Below, piece by piece: positions 39,172 through 50,952 of a DNA stretch of 64,000 nt (its first letter is position 1; every line of letters starts with the position of its first letter). The DNA comes from Seohaeicola_A nanhaiensis. Lineage in GTDB: Bacteria; Pseudomonadota; Alphaproteobacteria; Rhodobacterales; Rhodobacteraceae. The DNA lies in assembly GCF_042654245.1 (NCBI RefSeq), contig NZ_JBHSGI010000004.1, positions 1 through 64,000 on the forward strand, given 5' to 3'. The translations under genes and the position numbers were made by a program. The notes under the pieces are model-generated. The model saw nothing but the letters and a program-made list of their open reading frames with translations. It was not told the DNA's origin and did not search any database.

Positions 39172-40857
39172 TCAGTTGCCGAGGATTCCCGGCAGCCGCA
39201 GCCCGTGATCTTTGGCGCATTGAATCGCGCTCTCATATCCCGCATCCGCATGGCGCCAGACGCCCGAGGCCGGGTCGTTCCACAGCACCCGCTCCAGCCG
39301 CTTGGCCGCCTCCGGCGTGCCGTCGGCCAGGATGACAACGCCCGCGTGCTGTGAAAAGCCCATGCCGACCCCGCCGCCGTGGTGCAGCGACACCCAGGTC
39401 GCGCCGCTGGCCGTGTTCACCAGCGCGTTCAGCAGCGGCCAGTCGCTCACCGCGTCCGACCCGTCCTTCATCGCCTCGGTCTCGCGGTTGGGGCTGGCAA
39501 CCGAGCCGGAATCGAGGTGATCGCGGCCGATCACCACCGGTGCCTTCAGCTCGCCGCTCGCCACCATCTCGTTGAACATCAGCCCCGCGCGGTGCCGGTC
39601 GCCCAGCCCGATCCAGCAGATCCGCGCGGGCAGTCCCTGAAACGCGATCCGTTCGCGCGCCATGTCCAGCCAGCGGTGCAGGTGCTCGTTCTCGGGGAAC
39701 AGCTTCTTCATCGCGGCGTCGGTCTTGTAGATATCCTCGGGATCGCCCGACAACGCGCACCAGCGGAACGGACCGATCCCCTTGCAGAACAGCGGACGGA
39801 TATAGGCAGGCACAAACCCCGGAAAGGCGAATGCGTTCTCCAGCCCCTCGTCCTTGGCGACCTGCCGGATGTTGTTGCCGTAATCCAGAGTCGGCACGCC
39901 CGCGTTCCAGAACTCCACCATCGCCGCGACATGAGCCTTCATCGAGGCCCGTGCCGCCGATTCCACCGCCTTCGGATCGCTCTCCTGCTTCGCGCGCCAA
40001 TCGGCCACCGTCCAGCCCAGCGGCAGGTAGCCGTGCAGCGGATCATGCGCACTGGTCTGGTCGGTCACGATGTCGGGGCGCGGCCCGCCGGCCTTCATGC
40101 GGCGCAACATCTCGGGGAAGACCTCGGCCGCGTTGCCGATCAGGCCCACCGACTTGGCCTCGCCCTTGGCAGTCCAGTCGGCAATCAACGCCAAGGCTTC
40201 ATCCAGCGTGTGAACCTTGGCGTCCAGGTATTTGGTGCGCAAACGGAAATCCGCGCGCGTCTCGTCGCATTCGACCGCCAGACAGCAGGCCCCGGCCATC
40301 ACCGCCGCCAGCGGCTGCGCGCCGCCCATGCCGCCCAGCCCCGCGGTCAGGATCCACCTGCCCTTCAGCGAGCCGTCATAGTGCTGCCGCCCGGCCTCGG
40401 CAAAGGTCTCGTAGGTGCCCTGAACGATGCCCTGCGTGCCGATGTAGATCCAGGACCCGGCGGTCATCTGGCCGTACATCATCAGGCCCTTCTTATCCAA
40501 CTCGTTGAAATGGTCCCAGTTGGCCCAGTGCGGCACCAGGTTCGAATTGGCGATCAGCACCCGCGGCGCGTCCGTATGGGTGCGCACGATGGCCACCGGC
40601 TTGCCCGACTGCACCACCAGCGTCTCGTCCGCCTCCAGGTCCTTCAGCCCGGCGACGATCCGATCGAAATCCGACCAGGTGCGCGCGGCCCGCCCTATCC
40701 CGCCATAGACCACCAGCTCGTGCGGGTTCTCGGCCACGTCGGGGTGCAGGTTGTTCATCAGCATCCGCATCGCCGCCTCGCCCGCCCAGGTCTTGGCGGT
40801 CTTTTCCGGGCCGGTCGGCGGGTAGACGTCACGCATGTTGTGGCGGGGATTGGTCAT
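39172..40857 (-). CDS. hutU: Urocanate hydratase
   Basis: A 561-residue NAD-dependent enzyme converting urocanate to 4-imidazolone-5-propanoate, the second step of histidine catabolism. Signatures: LHPDVAENPHELVVYGGIGRA near the N-terminus, GQMTAGSWIYIGTQGIVQGTYETF, and the conserved Cys region near ARICWIGLGDR. Last gene of the leftward hutIHGU operon; its ATG overlaps the hutG stop. Confidence 0.97.
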   Translation of the reverse strand: MTNPRHNMRDVYPPTGPEKTAKTWAGEAAMRMLMNNLHPDVAENPHELVVYGGIGRAARTWSDFDRIVAGLKDLEADETLVVQSGKPVAIVRTHTDAPRVLIANSNLVPHWANWDHFNELDKKGLMMYGQMTAGSWIYIGTQGIVQGTYETFAEAGRQHYDGSLKGRWILTAGLGGMGGAQPLAAVMAGACCLAVECDETRADFRLRTKYLDAKVHTLDEALALIADWTAKGEAKSVGLIGNAAEVFPEMLRRMKAGGPRPDIVTDQTSAHDPLHGYLPLGWTVADWRAKQESDPKAVESAARASMKAHVAAMVEFWNAGVPTLDYGNNIRQVAKDEGLENAFAFPGFVPAYIRPLFCKGIGPFRWCALSGDPEDIYKTDAAMKKLFPENEHLHRWLDMARERIAFQGLPARICWIGLGDRHRAGLMFNEMVASGELKAPVVIGRDHLDSGSVASPNRETEAMKDGSDAVSDWPLLNALVNTASGATWVSLHHGGGVGMGFSQHAGVVILADGTPEAAKRLERVLWNDPASGVWRHADAGYESAIQCAKDHGLRLPGILGN

Positions 40858-41650
40858 CGGGTGCCTCCAAGGGTCAGGGCTAGGGTCTCGATCCGCTCGA
40901 GCGCGGTTTGCAGGATCGGCCGCAGCCGCGCGGCGCGGGTCTCGTCATAGGCGAAAGGCAGGGTTTCGGACGCCAGATGCGAGGCCTGCGCCAGTTCCAT
41001 CTGGATCGCGTGCCAGCCCTTGTCGGGCTGGCCGTAATGCCGCGTCGTCCAGCCGCCCTTGAAGCGGCCATTCAGGATGCTGGTATAGCCCTCGGCGGCG
41101 GCGCAGGTCTCCTGCACGGCGGCTTCGATCCGCGCATCGCAGGTCGCGCCATTGTTGGTGCCGATGTTGAAATCGGGCAGCGTGCCTTCGAAGAGGAACG
41201 GAATGACCGACCGGATCGAATGGCAGTCATACAGCACCGCCACCCCGTGGCGCGCGCGCACCCGCTCCATCTCGGCACTCAGCGCCGCGTGGTAGGGTGC
41301 GTGGTATTCCACGCACCGCGCCGCGACCTCCGCCTCGTCCGGCGGCGTCTCCCAGATCAGTTCTCCGTCGAAATCGGTCAGCGGCACCAGCCCCGTCGTG
41401 TTCTGCCCGGGATAGAGCGAGGCGCCCGAGGGATCGCGGTTCGCGTCGATCACATAGCGGTGGAACGTCGCCCGTACCACGGTCGCGCCAGGCAAGAGCC
41501 CCGAATACAGCCGGTCGATGTGCCAGTCGGTATCGGTCAGCTGCCGGCCCCGGTCGTTCAGCCGGGCTCGGATGTCGTCGGGCACGAAGGTCCCGGTATG
41601 CGGCATCCCCAGAACAACCGGGCCATCGCCGCGCAGGATCTCGACAGGGG

Positions 41651-41654
<4 letters not shown>
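40854..41654 (-). CDS. hutG: N-formylglutamate deformylase
   Basis: A 266-residue zinc hydrolase of the N-formylglutamate amidohydrolase family: VVLGMPHTGTFVP at the start and YDCHSIRSVIPFLFEGTLPDFNIG. It releases glutamate and formate in the last step of the HutF route. ATGA overlaps link it to hutH and hutU. Confidence 0.95.
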
Positions 41655-43179
<1,525 letters not shown>

Positions 43180-43183
<4 letters not shown>

Positions 43184-44385
43184 GCAACACCCTGATAGTA
43201 GCGGCGGTAAAGCGGGTTGAAACCGACGCGATAGGAAAGTTCCGCCGGGTGGCCAGCATCCCAGACTGCAAGATCGGCGCGTTTCCCGGCCTCGATGGTG
43301 CCCGCATCGCTCAGCCCAAGCGCCCGCGCGGCGTTGCGCGTCGCCCCGGCCAGCGCCTCTTCCGGCGTCATGCGGAACAGCGTGCAGGCCATGTTCATCG
43401 CCAGCAGCAGCGAATTCATCGGCGAGGATCCGGGGTTGAGGTCGGTCGCCACCGCCATCGCCACTCCCGCCGCGCGGAAGGCGTCGATCGGCGGGCGCTG
43501 CGTCTCACGCAGGGTGTAGAAGGCTCCGGGCAGAACCACCGCCACCGTGCCGGCCGCCGCCATCGCCGCTGCATCCGCAGCATCGGCATATTCCAGGTGA
43601 TCGGCCGACAGCGCCCCCCGCGCCGCCGCCATCCGCGCGCCGCCCAGGTTCGACAGTTGTTCCGCGTGCAGCTTGATTGGCAGCTTCAGCCGCCGCGCCT
43701 CGTCGAACACGCGCTCCATCTCGGCGACGGAAAAGGCGATCCCCTCGCAGAACCCGTCCACCGCGTCGACCAGCCCCTCTTCCGCCGCGGCGCGCAGGGC
43801 CGGCAGGCAGACCTCGGACAGATAGTCGCCCGCCCGGCCCTTGAACTCCGGCGGCACCGCATGGGCACCCAGAAAGCTGGTCTTCACCCGGATCGGCCGC
43901 ACCTCGGCGATCCGCCGCGCGGCGCGCAGCATGGCCAGCTCGGTCTCGATATCCAGCCCATAGCCCGACTTGATCTCGATCGTTGTCACGCCTTCGCGGA
44001 TCAGTGCATCGACCCGTGGCAGAGCCGCCGCCAGCAGCCCGTCCTCGCCCGCCTTGCGCGTGTCGCCCACCGTCGACAGGATCCCGCCCCCGGCGCGCGC
44101 GATCTCTTCGTAACTCGCGCCCTGCAGGCGCAGCTCGAACTCGCGCGCCCGGTTGCCGCCATGGACCAGATGGGTGTGGCAGTCGATCAGCGCCGGCGTG
44201 ACCAGCCGGCCGCCGACATCCACTTCCTCGCCCCGGCGCAGGTCGGCGGGCATCGCATCGCGCGGCCCCGCCCAGACGATCCGGCCCGTCTCGACCGCGA
44301 CGGCGCCATCAGGCGTCAGGCCGTAACCCTTTCCCGCCAGGGTCGCCAGATTTGCATTGAGAAGTAGCATGGTGCGCCTTGTCAT
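43180..44385 (-). CDS. hutI: Imidazolonepropionase
   Basis: A 401-residue amidohydrolase that opens the imidazolone ring to N-formimino-glutamate. Metal ligands: DCHTHLVHGG (about residue 68), KTSFLGAHAVPPEFKG, and HLEYAD. First gene of the leftward hut operon. The start may be the ATG at 44385 (MTRRTM...) or five codons later at 44370; the latter begins the conserved sequence. Confidence 0.95.
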
Positions 44386-44401
44386 GTGCTTTGTTTATGG
44401 T

Positions 44402-44419
44402 AATATGTATGAACATATT
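44402..44419. promoter_or_regulatory. Probable HutC operator between hutI and hutF
   Basis: AATATG (44402-44407) and CATATT (44414-44419) form an inverted repeat with a 6-base spacer, in an AT-rich patch between the divergent hut operons. HutC repressors bind such sites, and urocanate releases them. One site could control both operons. Confidence 0.55.
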
Positions 44420-44436
44420 TGGGAGTCAATCAGAAA

Positions 44437-45792
44437 ATGGCGAAGGTTTGGGCCAGGACCGCCTTGCTGCCCGACGGCTGGGCAAACGACGTTGTGGTCA
44501 CGTTCGACGGCGCACGGATCACCTCCGTAACTGCCAACGCGCAGCCCGAGGGACAGCGTGTCGACATCCTGCTTCCGGCCCCCGCCAACGCGCATTCCCA
44601 CGCCTTCCAGCGCGCCATGGCCGGTCTGACCGAACGGCGCGGCCCCGACCCGCACGACAGCTTCTGGACCTGGCGCCAGCTCATGTTCCGCTTTCTCGAC
44701 CGGCTCGACCCCGACCGCATCCAGGCCATCGCCGCCTTCGTGCAGATGGAGATGCTCGAGGCCGGATATGGCTGCAATGTCGAGTTCCACTATCTTCACC
44801 ACGCCCCCGGGGGCACGCCCTACGACAACCTGGCCGAGACCAGCGCGCGCATCGCCGCCGCGGCCGAGATCACGGGCATCGGCCTCACCCTGCTGCCGGT
44901 CCATTACCAATACGGCGGGCTGGACAAGCGCCCTCTGGGTGCCGGCCAAATTCGCTTCGGCACCGATTTCGACCAGTTCACACGGCTCCACGACGCCGCC
45001 GGCGCCGCGCTGAAATCCCTGCCCGACGATGCCCGCCTCGGGGTGGCGCCCCATTCGCTGCGCGCGGTGTCGCCCGACACCCTGCCCCGCCTTCGCGCGC
45101 TGGCCGGGCATAACCCTTTCCACATGCACCTCGCCGAACAGGTCGCCGAGGTGACCGAAGTTCAGGCCGCGCTTGGCGTGCGCCCGGTGGAATGGGTGTT
45201 GGATAACATCGGCCCCGACAACGGTTGCACCTTCATCCACTGCACCCAGATGCTGCCCCATGAAACCGAGCGGCTGGCCCGGTCGGGCGCCATCGCCGGG
45301 CTGTGCCCGATCACGGAATCGAGCCTGGGCGACGGCATCTTCGACGGCGTCACCTGGACCGGCGCGGGCGGCGCCATCGCCATCGGGTCCGACAGCAACA
45401 TCCGCATCGCGCTGGCCGAGGAACTGCGCACGCTTGACTATTCCCAGCGCCTGCGCGACCTCTCGCGCGCGGCGCTTGCCACACCCGACCGCTCGACCGG
45501 GCGGGTGCTGTTCGATGCCGCCTGCGCCGGCGGCGCGCTGGCCGCCGGGCGGGACTGCGGCGCGATTGCGGAGGGGCACCTGGCCGACCTGCTCGCGCTG
45601 GACGGAAGCCATGTCGATCTCGACGGGCGCGCGGGCGACACGCTGCTCGACAGCTGGATCTTCGCCGGGGACGATCACATGGTCCGCGACGTCTGGTCCG
45701 CCGGCCGGCATCTGGTGAACGAGGGACGGCATATCCATCGCGCCGCGATTGTGGACGGCTACCGCAAGGCCGTCGCGGGGCTGACCGCATGA
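44437..45792 (+). CDS. hutF: Formimidoylglutamate deiminase
   Basis: The 451-residue amidohydrolase converts N-formimino-L-glutamate to N-formylglutamate and ammonia. Features: PANAHSHAFQRAMAGL (first metal site), GCNVEFHYLHH, and HLAEQVAEV, with LCPITESSLGDGIF. HutF defines the five-step route with HutG as deformylase. GGGAG precedes the ATG at 44437; it overlaps hutC (ATGA). Confidence 0.95.
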   Translation: MAKVWARTALLPDGWANDVVVTFDGARITSVTANAQPEGQRVDILLPAPANAHSHAFQRAMAGLTERRGPDPHDSFWTWRQLMFRFLDRLDPDRIQAIAAFVQMEMLEAGYGCNVEFHYLHHAPGGTPYDNLAETSARIAAAAEITGIGLTLLPVHYQYGGLDKRPLGAGQIRFGTDFDQFTRLHDAAGAALKSLPDDARLGVAPHSLRAVSPDTLPRLRALAGHNPFHMHLAEQVAEVTEVQAALGVRPVEWVLDNIGPDNGCTFIHCTQMLPHETERLARSGAIAGLCPITESSLGDGIFDGVTWTGAGGAIAIGSDSNIRIALAEELRTLDYSQRLRDLSRAALATPDRSTGRVLFDAACAGGALAAGRDCGAIAEGHLADLLALDGSHVDLDGRAGDTLLDSWIFAGDDHMVRDVWSAGRHLVNEGRHIHRAAIVDGYRKAVAGLTA

Positions 45793-46484
45793 GCGGCGTA
45801 AACTCCTGGCAATCCGTCCGCGCCGAGGTGCTGCACCGGATCCGCTCGCGCGAATGGGCGCCGGGCGATGCCATTCCGCATGAAGCCGACCTTGCGCAGG
45901 AACTCGGCTGCGCCCGCGCGACCGTTAACCGCGCCCTGCGCGACCTCGCCGAAAGCGGGCTGATCGAACGCCGACGCCGCGCCGGCAGCCGCGTCGCCCT
46001 GCACCCGGTGCGCAAGGCGACGCTGGAGATCCCGGTGATCCGGATGGAGATTGAAAGCCGCGGCGAAGCCTATGATTTCTCGCTGATTTCATGCGCCGAG
46101 CGCAAACCGCCCCCCACGATCCGCGCCCGGTTCAAGGCCGAGGCCGACGTCACCTTGCTGCATGTCGTCGGGCTGCACATGGCCAACGGCCAGGCCCACG
46201 CGCTGGAAGACCGCTGGATCGACGCCCGCGCCGTGCCCTTCGCCGCGACCACGGATTTCAGCAAGATCAGCCCGAACGAATGGCTGGTCCTCACCGTGCC
46301 CTTCGAGGGCGGCGACATCGCCTTTTCGGCCGCTGTCGCATCGCCCGACGAGGCCGAGACGCTGAACTGCCCCCCCGGCGCGCCTCTCTTCGTGACCGAA
46401 CGGACCACCTGGCGGAACGAGATCACGCTGACCTCGGTCCGCCTGCTCTTCGCGCCGGGATACAGGCTGCACACGCGGCTCTGA
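45789..46484 (+). CDS. hutC: Histidine utilization repressor (GntR/HutC family)
   Basis: A 231-residue regulator: GntR winged HTH (IPHEADLAQELGCARATVNRALRDLAESGLIERR, about residues 28-61) and a UTRA ligand domain that binds urocanate. It ends the hutFC operon, so it is autoregulated if the divergent operator is its target. Confidence 0.92.
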   Translation: MSGVNSWQSVRAEVLHRIRSREWAPGDAIPHEADLAQELGCARATVNRALRDLAESGLIERRRRAGSRVALHPVRKATLEIPVIRMEIESRGEAYDFSLISCAERKPPPTIRARFKAEADVTLLHVVGLHMANGQAHALEDRWIDARAVPFAATTDFSKISPNEWLVLTVPFEGGDIAFSAAVASPDEAETLNCPPGAPLFVTERTTWRNEITLTSVRLLFAPGYRLHTRL

Positions 46485-46487
46485 CCG

Positions 46488-47801
46488 TTAGAGCCGCGCC
46501 AGCCAGGTGGCGATCGACGGGAAGACGATCAGGATTGCAAGGCACAGCAGCATCGCCCCCACGAAGGGCAGCGCGCCGCGGAACACGTCGCCCACCCGCA
46601 GGTCGGGATCGTCCATCGCCGATTTGATCGTATAGACTGACAGCCCGAAAGGCGGCGTCAGCAGCCCCATTTCCACCGCGACCACGGTGAGGACACCGAA
46701 CCATATCCTGTCGAACCCGGCCGCCTCGGCGACCGGCACCGCGATGGGCAGCAGGATCAGCATGATCGAGATCGAATCGATCAGACAGCCCAGCAGGATG
46801 ATCAGTCCGAGGTAGATCAGCAGAAAGCCCCAGTGCCCCACCGGCCCTTCGAGAAAGAACTCGGCCAGCTCGCGCGGGACGCCTGACAGAGCCAGCATCC
46901 GGCTGAAAAAGGTGGCGGCGAGGATCAGGAACAGGACCGAGACGGTGATCTGCCCGGTCTCGACCAGCAGCCGCCAGAAGGTACCCCGATCCAGCGTCCG
47001 GCGCAGCAGGGCAATGACCAGCGCGCCAAAGGCGCCTGCGGCCCCTGCCTCGGTCGGGTTGAAGAAACCGCCATAGAGGCCGCCCAGAACCAGCCCCATC
47101 AGGGCAATGACCGGCACCGATTTGCGCAGCAGATCACCCCCGGTAAAGTTGGTGTAATCGGCTGCGTCGCTGCCCGGTTCAAAGACGAACCCCCACCGCG
47201 TGCGCGCCAGCAGGACGATGGTCAGCGAAAAGATCAGCGAGAGCAGCAGCCCCGGCCCGATCCCGGCCAGGAACATGCGCCCGACCGATTCCTCGGCCAG
47301 CACCGCATAGACGATCATCAGCAGCGAGGGGGGTATCAGCATTCCCAGCACCGAGGAGCCCGCGACCACCCCGGTCGCGAAGGTCCGAGTGTAGCCGTGG
47401 CGCACCATCTCGGGCACCGCCACCCGGCTGAACACGGTGGCCGAGGCGATGGAGATCCCGGTGATCGAGGCGAAGACGGCATTGGCGAAAACGGTCGCGA
47501 TGCCCAGCCCCGCCGTCACCCGCCTGAGCAGGCGTTCGAAGACGTCAAAGGTATCCCGTCCGACGCCCGAGATGGTGACCAGCAGGCCCATCAGCACGAA
47601 CAGCGGCACGACCGCGAACAGATATTCCTCCAGGCTGTCATTGGCCACCTGCGTCATCATCCGCAGCGCGACGGTGTCATTGCGGATCGCCGCGACGCCG
47701 GCGAAAGAGACAAGCAGCATCCCGAAGCCAATGGGCATGCCGATGAAGATCAGCAGGATCAGCGCGCCGATGCCGTAGGCGCCTATTTCCACCGGGCTCA
47801 T
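46488..47801 (-). CDS. TRAP transporter large permease (DctM)
   Basis: A 437-residue inner-membrane protein with many hydrophobic segments. Conserved parts include GIGALILLIFIGMPIGF, IPPSLLMIVYAVLAEES, TEAGAAGAFGAL, and GLLTPPFGLSVYTIK at the end. It forms the Na+-dependent ion channel-like subunit. ATGA overlap with the small permease. It converges with hutC. The substrate cannot be inferred. Confidence 0.92.
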   Translation of the reverse strand: MSPVEIGAYGIGALILLIFIGMPIGFGMLLVSFAGVAAIRNDTVALRMMTQVANDSLEEYLFAVVPLFVLMGLLVTISGVGRDTFDVFERLLRRVTAGLGIATVFANAVFASITGISIASATVFSRVAVPEMVRHGYTRTFATGVVAGSSVLGMLIPPSLLMIVYAVLAEESVGRMFLAGIGPGLLLSLIFSLTIVLLARTRWGFVFEPGSDAADYTNFTGGDLLRKSVPVIALMGLVLGGLYGGFFNPTEAGAAGAFGALVIALLRRTLDRGTFWRLLVETGQITVSVLFLILAATFFSRMLALSGVPRELAEFFLEGPVGHWGFLLIYLGLIILLGCLIDSISIMLILLPIAVPVAEAAGFDRIWFGVLTVVAVEMGLLTPPFGLSVYTIKSAMDDPDLRVGDVFRGALPFVGAMLLCLAILIVFPSIATWLARL

Positions 47802-48325
47802 CGGGCGCCTCGCAGGGCGGCGCGCAGATGGCGCAGGGCCGCCAGCGCGCATTCGATGGCGGCAAAGCCGAAGCCCGTCAGGATCAGCGCGCGGAATGGC
47901 CAGGTCGGCAGGGTGCCGAGGCCGGGCGTGCCGATGAATTCCCCGGAGTCATAGTCCTTGGTGAAGACCCGGACAGAGGCCCAGGCGATCGCGCCCAGCA
48001 GGCCGGCACCGCAAACGCTGAAGACCGCCTGCAGCAGCGCCGCCGCACGGGGCGCGCCATTTTCCAGCGGGATCGAAACCAGCTCGGTCCGCGCCATCCG
48101 GTTGGCGCGGATCGTGGTCGCCAGCTGCAGCGCCACGATCATCACCAGCAACAGCGCGCCCAGTTCGGACACCAAAGGCAGCGAGGCCCCCATCAGATTG
48201 CGGGCGACGATATCGGCGCAGATGATCAGCATCAGAATGCCGATCAACAGCGTTCCCATCGCCGCCAGCCCGTCGACGGCCAGCGACCATATCCGCCGCA
48301 GGCCGCCCGTCATGCCAAGTTTCAC
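47798..48325 (-). CDS. TRAP transporter small permease (DctQ)
   Basis: A 175-residue protein with four predicted spans, including GTLLIGILMLIICADIVARNLMG (about 24-46), typical of DctQ, which couples the binding protein to DctM. The gene order is dctP, dctQ, dctM on the leftward strand. Confidence 0.88.
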   Translation of the reverse strand: MKLGMTGGLRRIWSLAVDGLAAMGTLLIGILMLIICADIVARNLMGASLPLVSELGALLLVMIVALQLATTIRANRMARTELVSIPLENGAPRAAALLQAVFSVCGAGLLGAIAWASVRVFTKDYDSGEFIGTPGLGTLPTWPFRALILTGFGFAAIECALAALRHLRAALRGAR

Positions 48326-48335
48326 GACCGCTCCC

Positions 48336-49409
48336 TCAGAGCTCGTCGTCCCAGTTGCGCACCGGCTTCTCGCCCTTGGCCCGCACCCCGTCGAGATAGG
48401 CCTTCATGAACTCGCGCGCCGGAACGCCCTTGGCTTCCAGCCCGTCGGCCCATTCCTTGGCGATATTGGGCATCGCATTGACCCAGGCCTGCCGGTCCTC
48501 CTCGCTCATCGGGGTAATCGTCACCGCCGGGTTCTGGCCCGCGCCGATCTCGACCATCTTGTTCAGCACGGCCTCATGACGCGTCACCAGATCCTCGCCG
48601 TGGCTCTTGGTGTAATATTTGCCAGCCTCGATCATCGCCACCTGCACCTCTTCGGGCAGCGAGTCCCAGGTGTCGCGGTTGATCGCCACCGCCCCGGAAT
48701 AGGCGACGCCCATGTCGACGCGGGTGATATAGGGCGCGACCTCATAGATCTTGGCGGGCAGCACCCCCAGCGCCAGCGACAGCACCCCGTCCGACACGCC
48801 GGTCTGGATGTCGGTGTAGAAGGTCGTCAGCGCGCCATCGACCGCATTGGCCCCAGTGCCGCGCAGCCAGTTGCCCAATACGCCCGGCGCCGACAGCTTC
48901 ATCCCGTTTAGCGCGGCAAAACCGTTCAGCGGCGCCTTGGTATAAAGGTCGTAGCCATCGGTTCCGGTAAAGCCCAGAACCTTCAGGTTGTGGCTTTCCC
49001 ACTCGTTGCGGAAGGCTTCGTTGGTCTCGAACAGCTCGCTCATCACTTCAAGCTGCACCGCCGGGTTGTTGGTCGAGAAGGGCGCGTAGCTCGACGCCTG
49101 GCTCAGCGGCAGCTTGGCCGCCTCCAGAAACGAGAACACCCAGCCGATATCGGTCACGCCCTCCTCGACCGAACTCAGCGTCGCATTCGCCTTGTAGAGC
49201 GTTCCCCCAAACGCCTCGTTCCATTCGATCTTGTAATTGCCCTTTGCGGCCAGAAGCTCATCTGTCTTCGCCATGAAATGCGACTTGATGAATCCGACCC
49301 AGGGAATGACCGTCGGATGGCTCGACGCCACCGTCAGATTTATCGTTTCCTGTGCATGAACCGGAATTGCCAAAGCGCCCGCAAAAAGCGCGCCAACCAG
49401 GTATTTCAT
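48336..49409 (-). CDS. TRAP transporter substrate-binding protein (DctP)
   Basis: A 357-residue periplasmic protein with a signal peptide (MKYLVGALFAGALAIPVHAQ) and the DctP-like body (TINLTVASSHPTVIPWVG; YTKAPLNGFAALNGMKLSAPG; the conserved Arg region near 180). Substrate unknown. Location between the hut genes and an arginase/OCD operon hints at an amino acid or related carboxylate. GGAGGAAG precedes the ATG. Confidence 0.9.
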   Translation of the reverse strand: MKYLVGALFAGALAIPVHAQETINLTVASSHPTVIPWVGFIKSHFMAKTDELLAAKGNYKIEWNEAFGGTLYKANATLSSVEEGVTDIGWVFSFLEAAKLPLSQASSYAPFSTNNPAVQLEVMSELFETNEAFRNEWESHNLKVLGFTGTDGYDLYTKAPLNGFAALNGMKLSAPGVLGNWLRGTGANAVDGALTTFYTDIQTGVSDGVLSLALGVLPAKIYEVAPYITRVDMGVAYSGAVAINRDTWDSLPEEVQVAMIEAGKYYTKSHGEDLVTRHEAVLNKMVEIGAGQNPAVTITPMSEEDRQAWVNAMPNIAKEWADGLEAKGVPAREFMKAYLDGVRAKGEKPVRNWDDEL

Positions 49410-49487
49410 TCTCTTCCTCCCCGTTGAGAACTTGTGCCATAGTGGCGCACTTCCACGAGTTGTCGAGTCCGAACCTCTGTGGTCCGG

Positions 49488-49919
49488 TCAGCCCCCCGCC
49501 GACTTGCGGGTCGACAGCAGCAGGTTGGTTTCACTCGTCGATACCCCATCCAGCAGCCGGATGCGCGCCAGCACGGCGTCCAGCGCCTCGAGCGTTTCGG
49601 CGCCGATTTCCGCAATCACGTCCCACCGCCCGTTAGTGGAATGCACGCCGCGCACCTCGGGCATTCCGGTCAGCGCACGGATGACGCGCTCGGCCCCGCG
49701 CCCTTCGATGCCGATCATCATTAGTCCCCGCACCGGATCGGCGCGCAGGTCCTGTTTCAGCACCACGCTGAAGCCCAGGATCTCGCCCCTTTGCCGCAGC
49801 CGGTCGAGCCGCGTGCGCACCGTGGTGCGCGACAAGCCCAGTTCAGCCGCCAGATCCGACAGCGCTGCGCGCGCGTCCCGTTTCAGTGCTGCGACAAGCC
49901 GTTCGTCCGTTTTGTCCAT
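49488..49919 (-). CDS. Lrp/AsnC-family regulator
   Basis: A 143-residue regulator: HTH at about 20-42 (LSDLAAELGLSRTTVRTRLDRL) and a RAM/AsnC ligand domain (GLMMIGIEGRGAERVIRAL). It is divergent from the arginase gene across about 105 bases; Lrp-type regulators in such positions commonly activate arginine or ornithine catabolism. Confidence 0.9.
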   Translation of the reverse strand: MDKTDERLVAALKRDARAALSDLAAELGLSRTTVRTRLDRLRQRGEILGFSVVLKQDLRADPVRGLMMIGIEGRGAERVIRALTGMPEVRGVHSTNGRWDVIAEIGAETLEALDAVLARIRLLDGVSTSETNLLLSTRKSAGG

Positions 49920-50025
49920 CTTGCCCTTCCGATCTGCGCAAGCGCTCCTCAATCTGGGCAAAATGGCAACTGGATTGCAACGCAAAGCGTTGGATAAAGT
50001 CGCAGAACCAGAAAAAGGATACTCC

Positions 50026-50952
50026 ATGCCCCGCAAGACCGTGATCCTGATCGGCGCGCCCGTCGACAGCGGCAAGCGCCGCACCGGTTGCCTGATGGGC
50101 CCCGACGCCTATCGCACCGCCGGCCTTGCCAATGCGCTGAGCGATCTTGGCCACAAGGTGGAGGACATGGGCAATCTCACTCCCGCCGCGCATCAGCCCG
50201 ACACCAACGAAGGCAAGCTGCACGCGCCGAACGAAACCATCGCCTGGACACACCGGCTGACCCGCACTGCCGAACTGGCGATGCAGCGCGGCCTGCCGAT
50301 CTTCATGGGCGGCGATCACAGCCTGTCGCTGGGCACCGTTGCAGGTGTCGCCAATCACGCCGCGACGCTGGGACGGCCGCAATTCGTGCTCTGGCTGGAT
50401 GCGCACAGCGACTTCCACACGCCCGAGACGACGGACTCGGGCAACCTGCACGGCACACCGCTGGGCTATGTCACCGGGCGCGAGGGGTTCGGCGGTTTCC
50501 CGAAGGTGGAAAATCCCATCCCGCAGGAAAATATCTGCATCATCGGCCTGCGCTCGGTGGACGCCGCCGAACGCGCCGCACTGGAAGAGACCGACATCCG
50601 GTATCACGACATGCGCGAGATCGACGAGATCGGCGTCGGCCGCCTGCTGAGCGCATTTCTCGAAGTCGTGGCGGCGGCCAACGGGATGCTGCATGTCTCG
50701 CTGGACGTCGACTTCCTCGACCCGATGGCGGCCCCGGCGGTCGGCACCACCGTGCCCGGCGGGGCGACGATCCGCGAGGGGCACCTGGCCATGGAGATCA
50801 TCAACGACAGCGGCCTGCTGACCTCGTTGGATCTGGTCGAACTGAACCCTTTCCTCGACGAACGCGGCCGCACCGCGCAGGTGATGGTCGACCTCGCCGC
50901 CTCGGCAATGGGCCGCCGCGTCTTTGACCGCCCGACCCGCGCACACAGCTGA
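50026..50952 (+). CDS. rocF: Arginase
   Basis: A 308-residue Mn-dependent ureohydrolase giving ornithine and urea. Metal-site motifs: MGGDHSLSLG, WLDAHSDFHTPE, and SLDVDFLDPMAAPAVGT. AAAGGA precedes the ATG at 50026. It is translationally coupled (TGATG) to the ornithine-cyclodeaminase-like gene, so arginine to proline catabolism is likely. Confidence 0.95.
   Translation: MPRKTVILIGAPVDSGKRRTGCLMGPDAYRTAGLANALSDLGHKVEDMGNLTPAAHQPDTNEGKLHAPNETIAWTHRLTRTAELAMQRGLPIFMGGDHSLSLGTVAGVANHAATLGRPQFVLWLDAHSDFHTPETTDSGNLHGTPLGYVTGREGFGGFPKVENPIPQENICIIGLRSVDAAERAALEETDIRYHDMREIDEIGVGRLLSAFLEVVAAANGMLHVSLDVDFLDPMAAPAVGTTVPGGATIREGHLAMEIINDSGLLTSLDLVELNPFLDERGRTAQVMVDLAASAMGRRVFDRPTRAHS

Noticed and set aside
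34336..39354. A very long rightward open frame (about 1,670 codons) opposite the methyltransferase, glnE and other genes
   Set aside because: It is antisense to well-conserved genes and shows only Arg/Pro/Gln/His-rich composition, as expected from the mirror of high-GC coding DNA.
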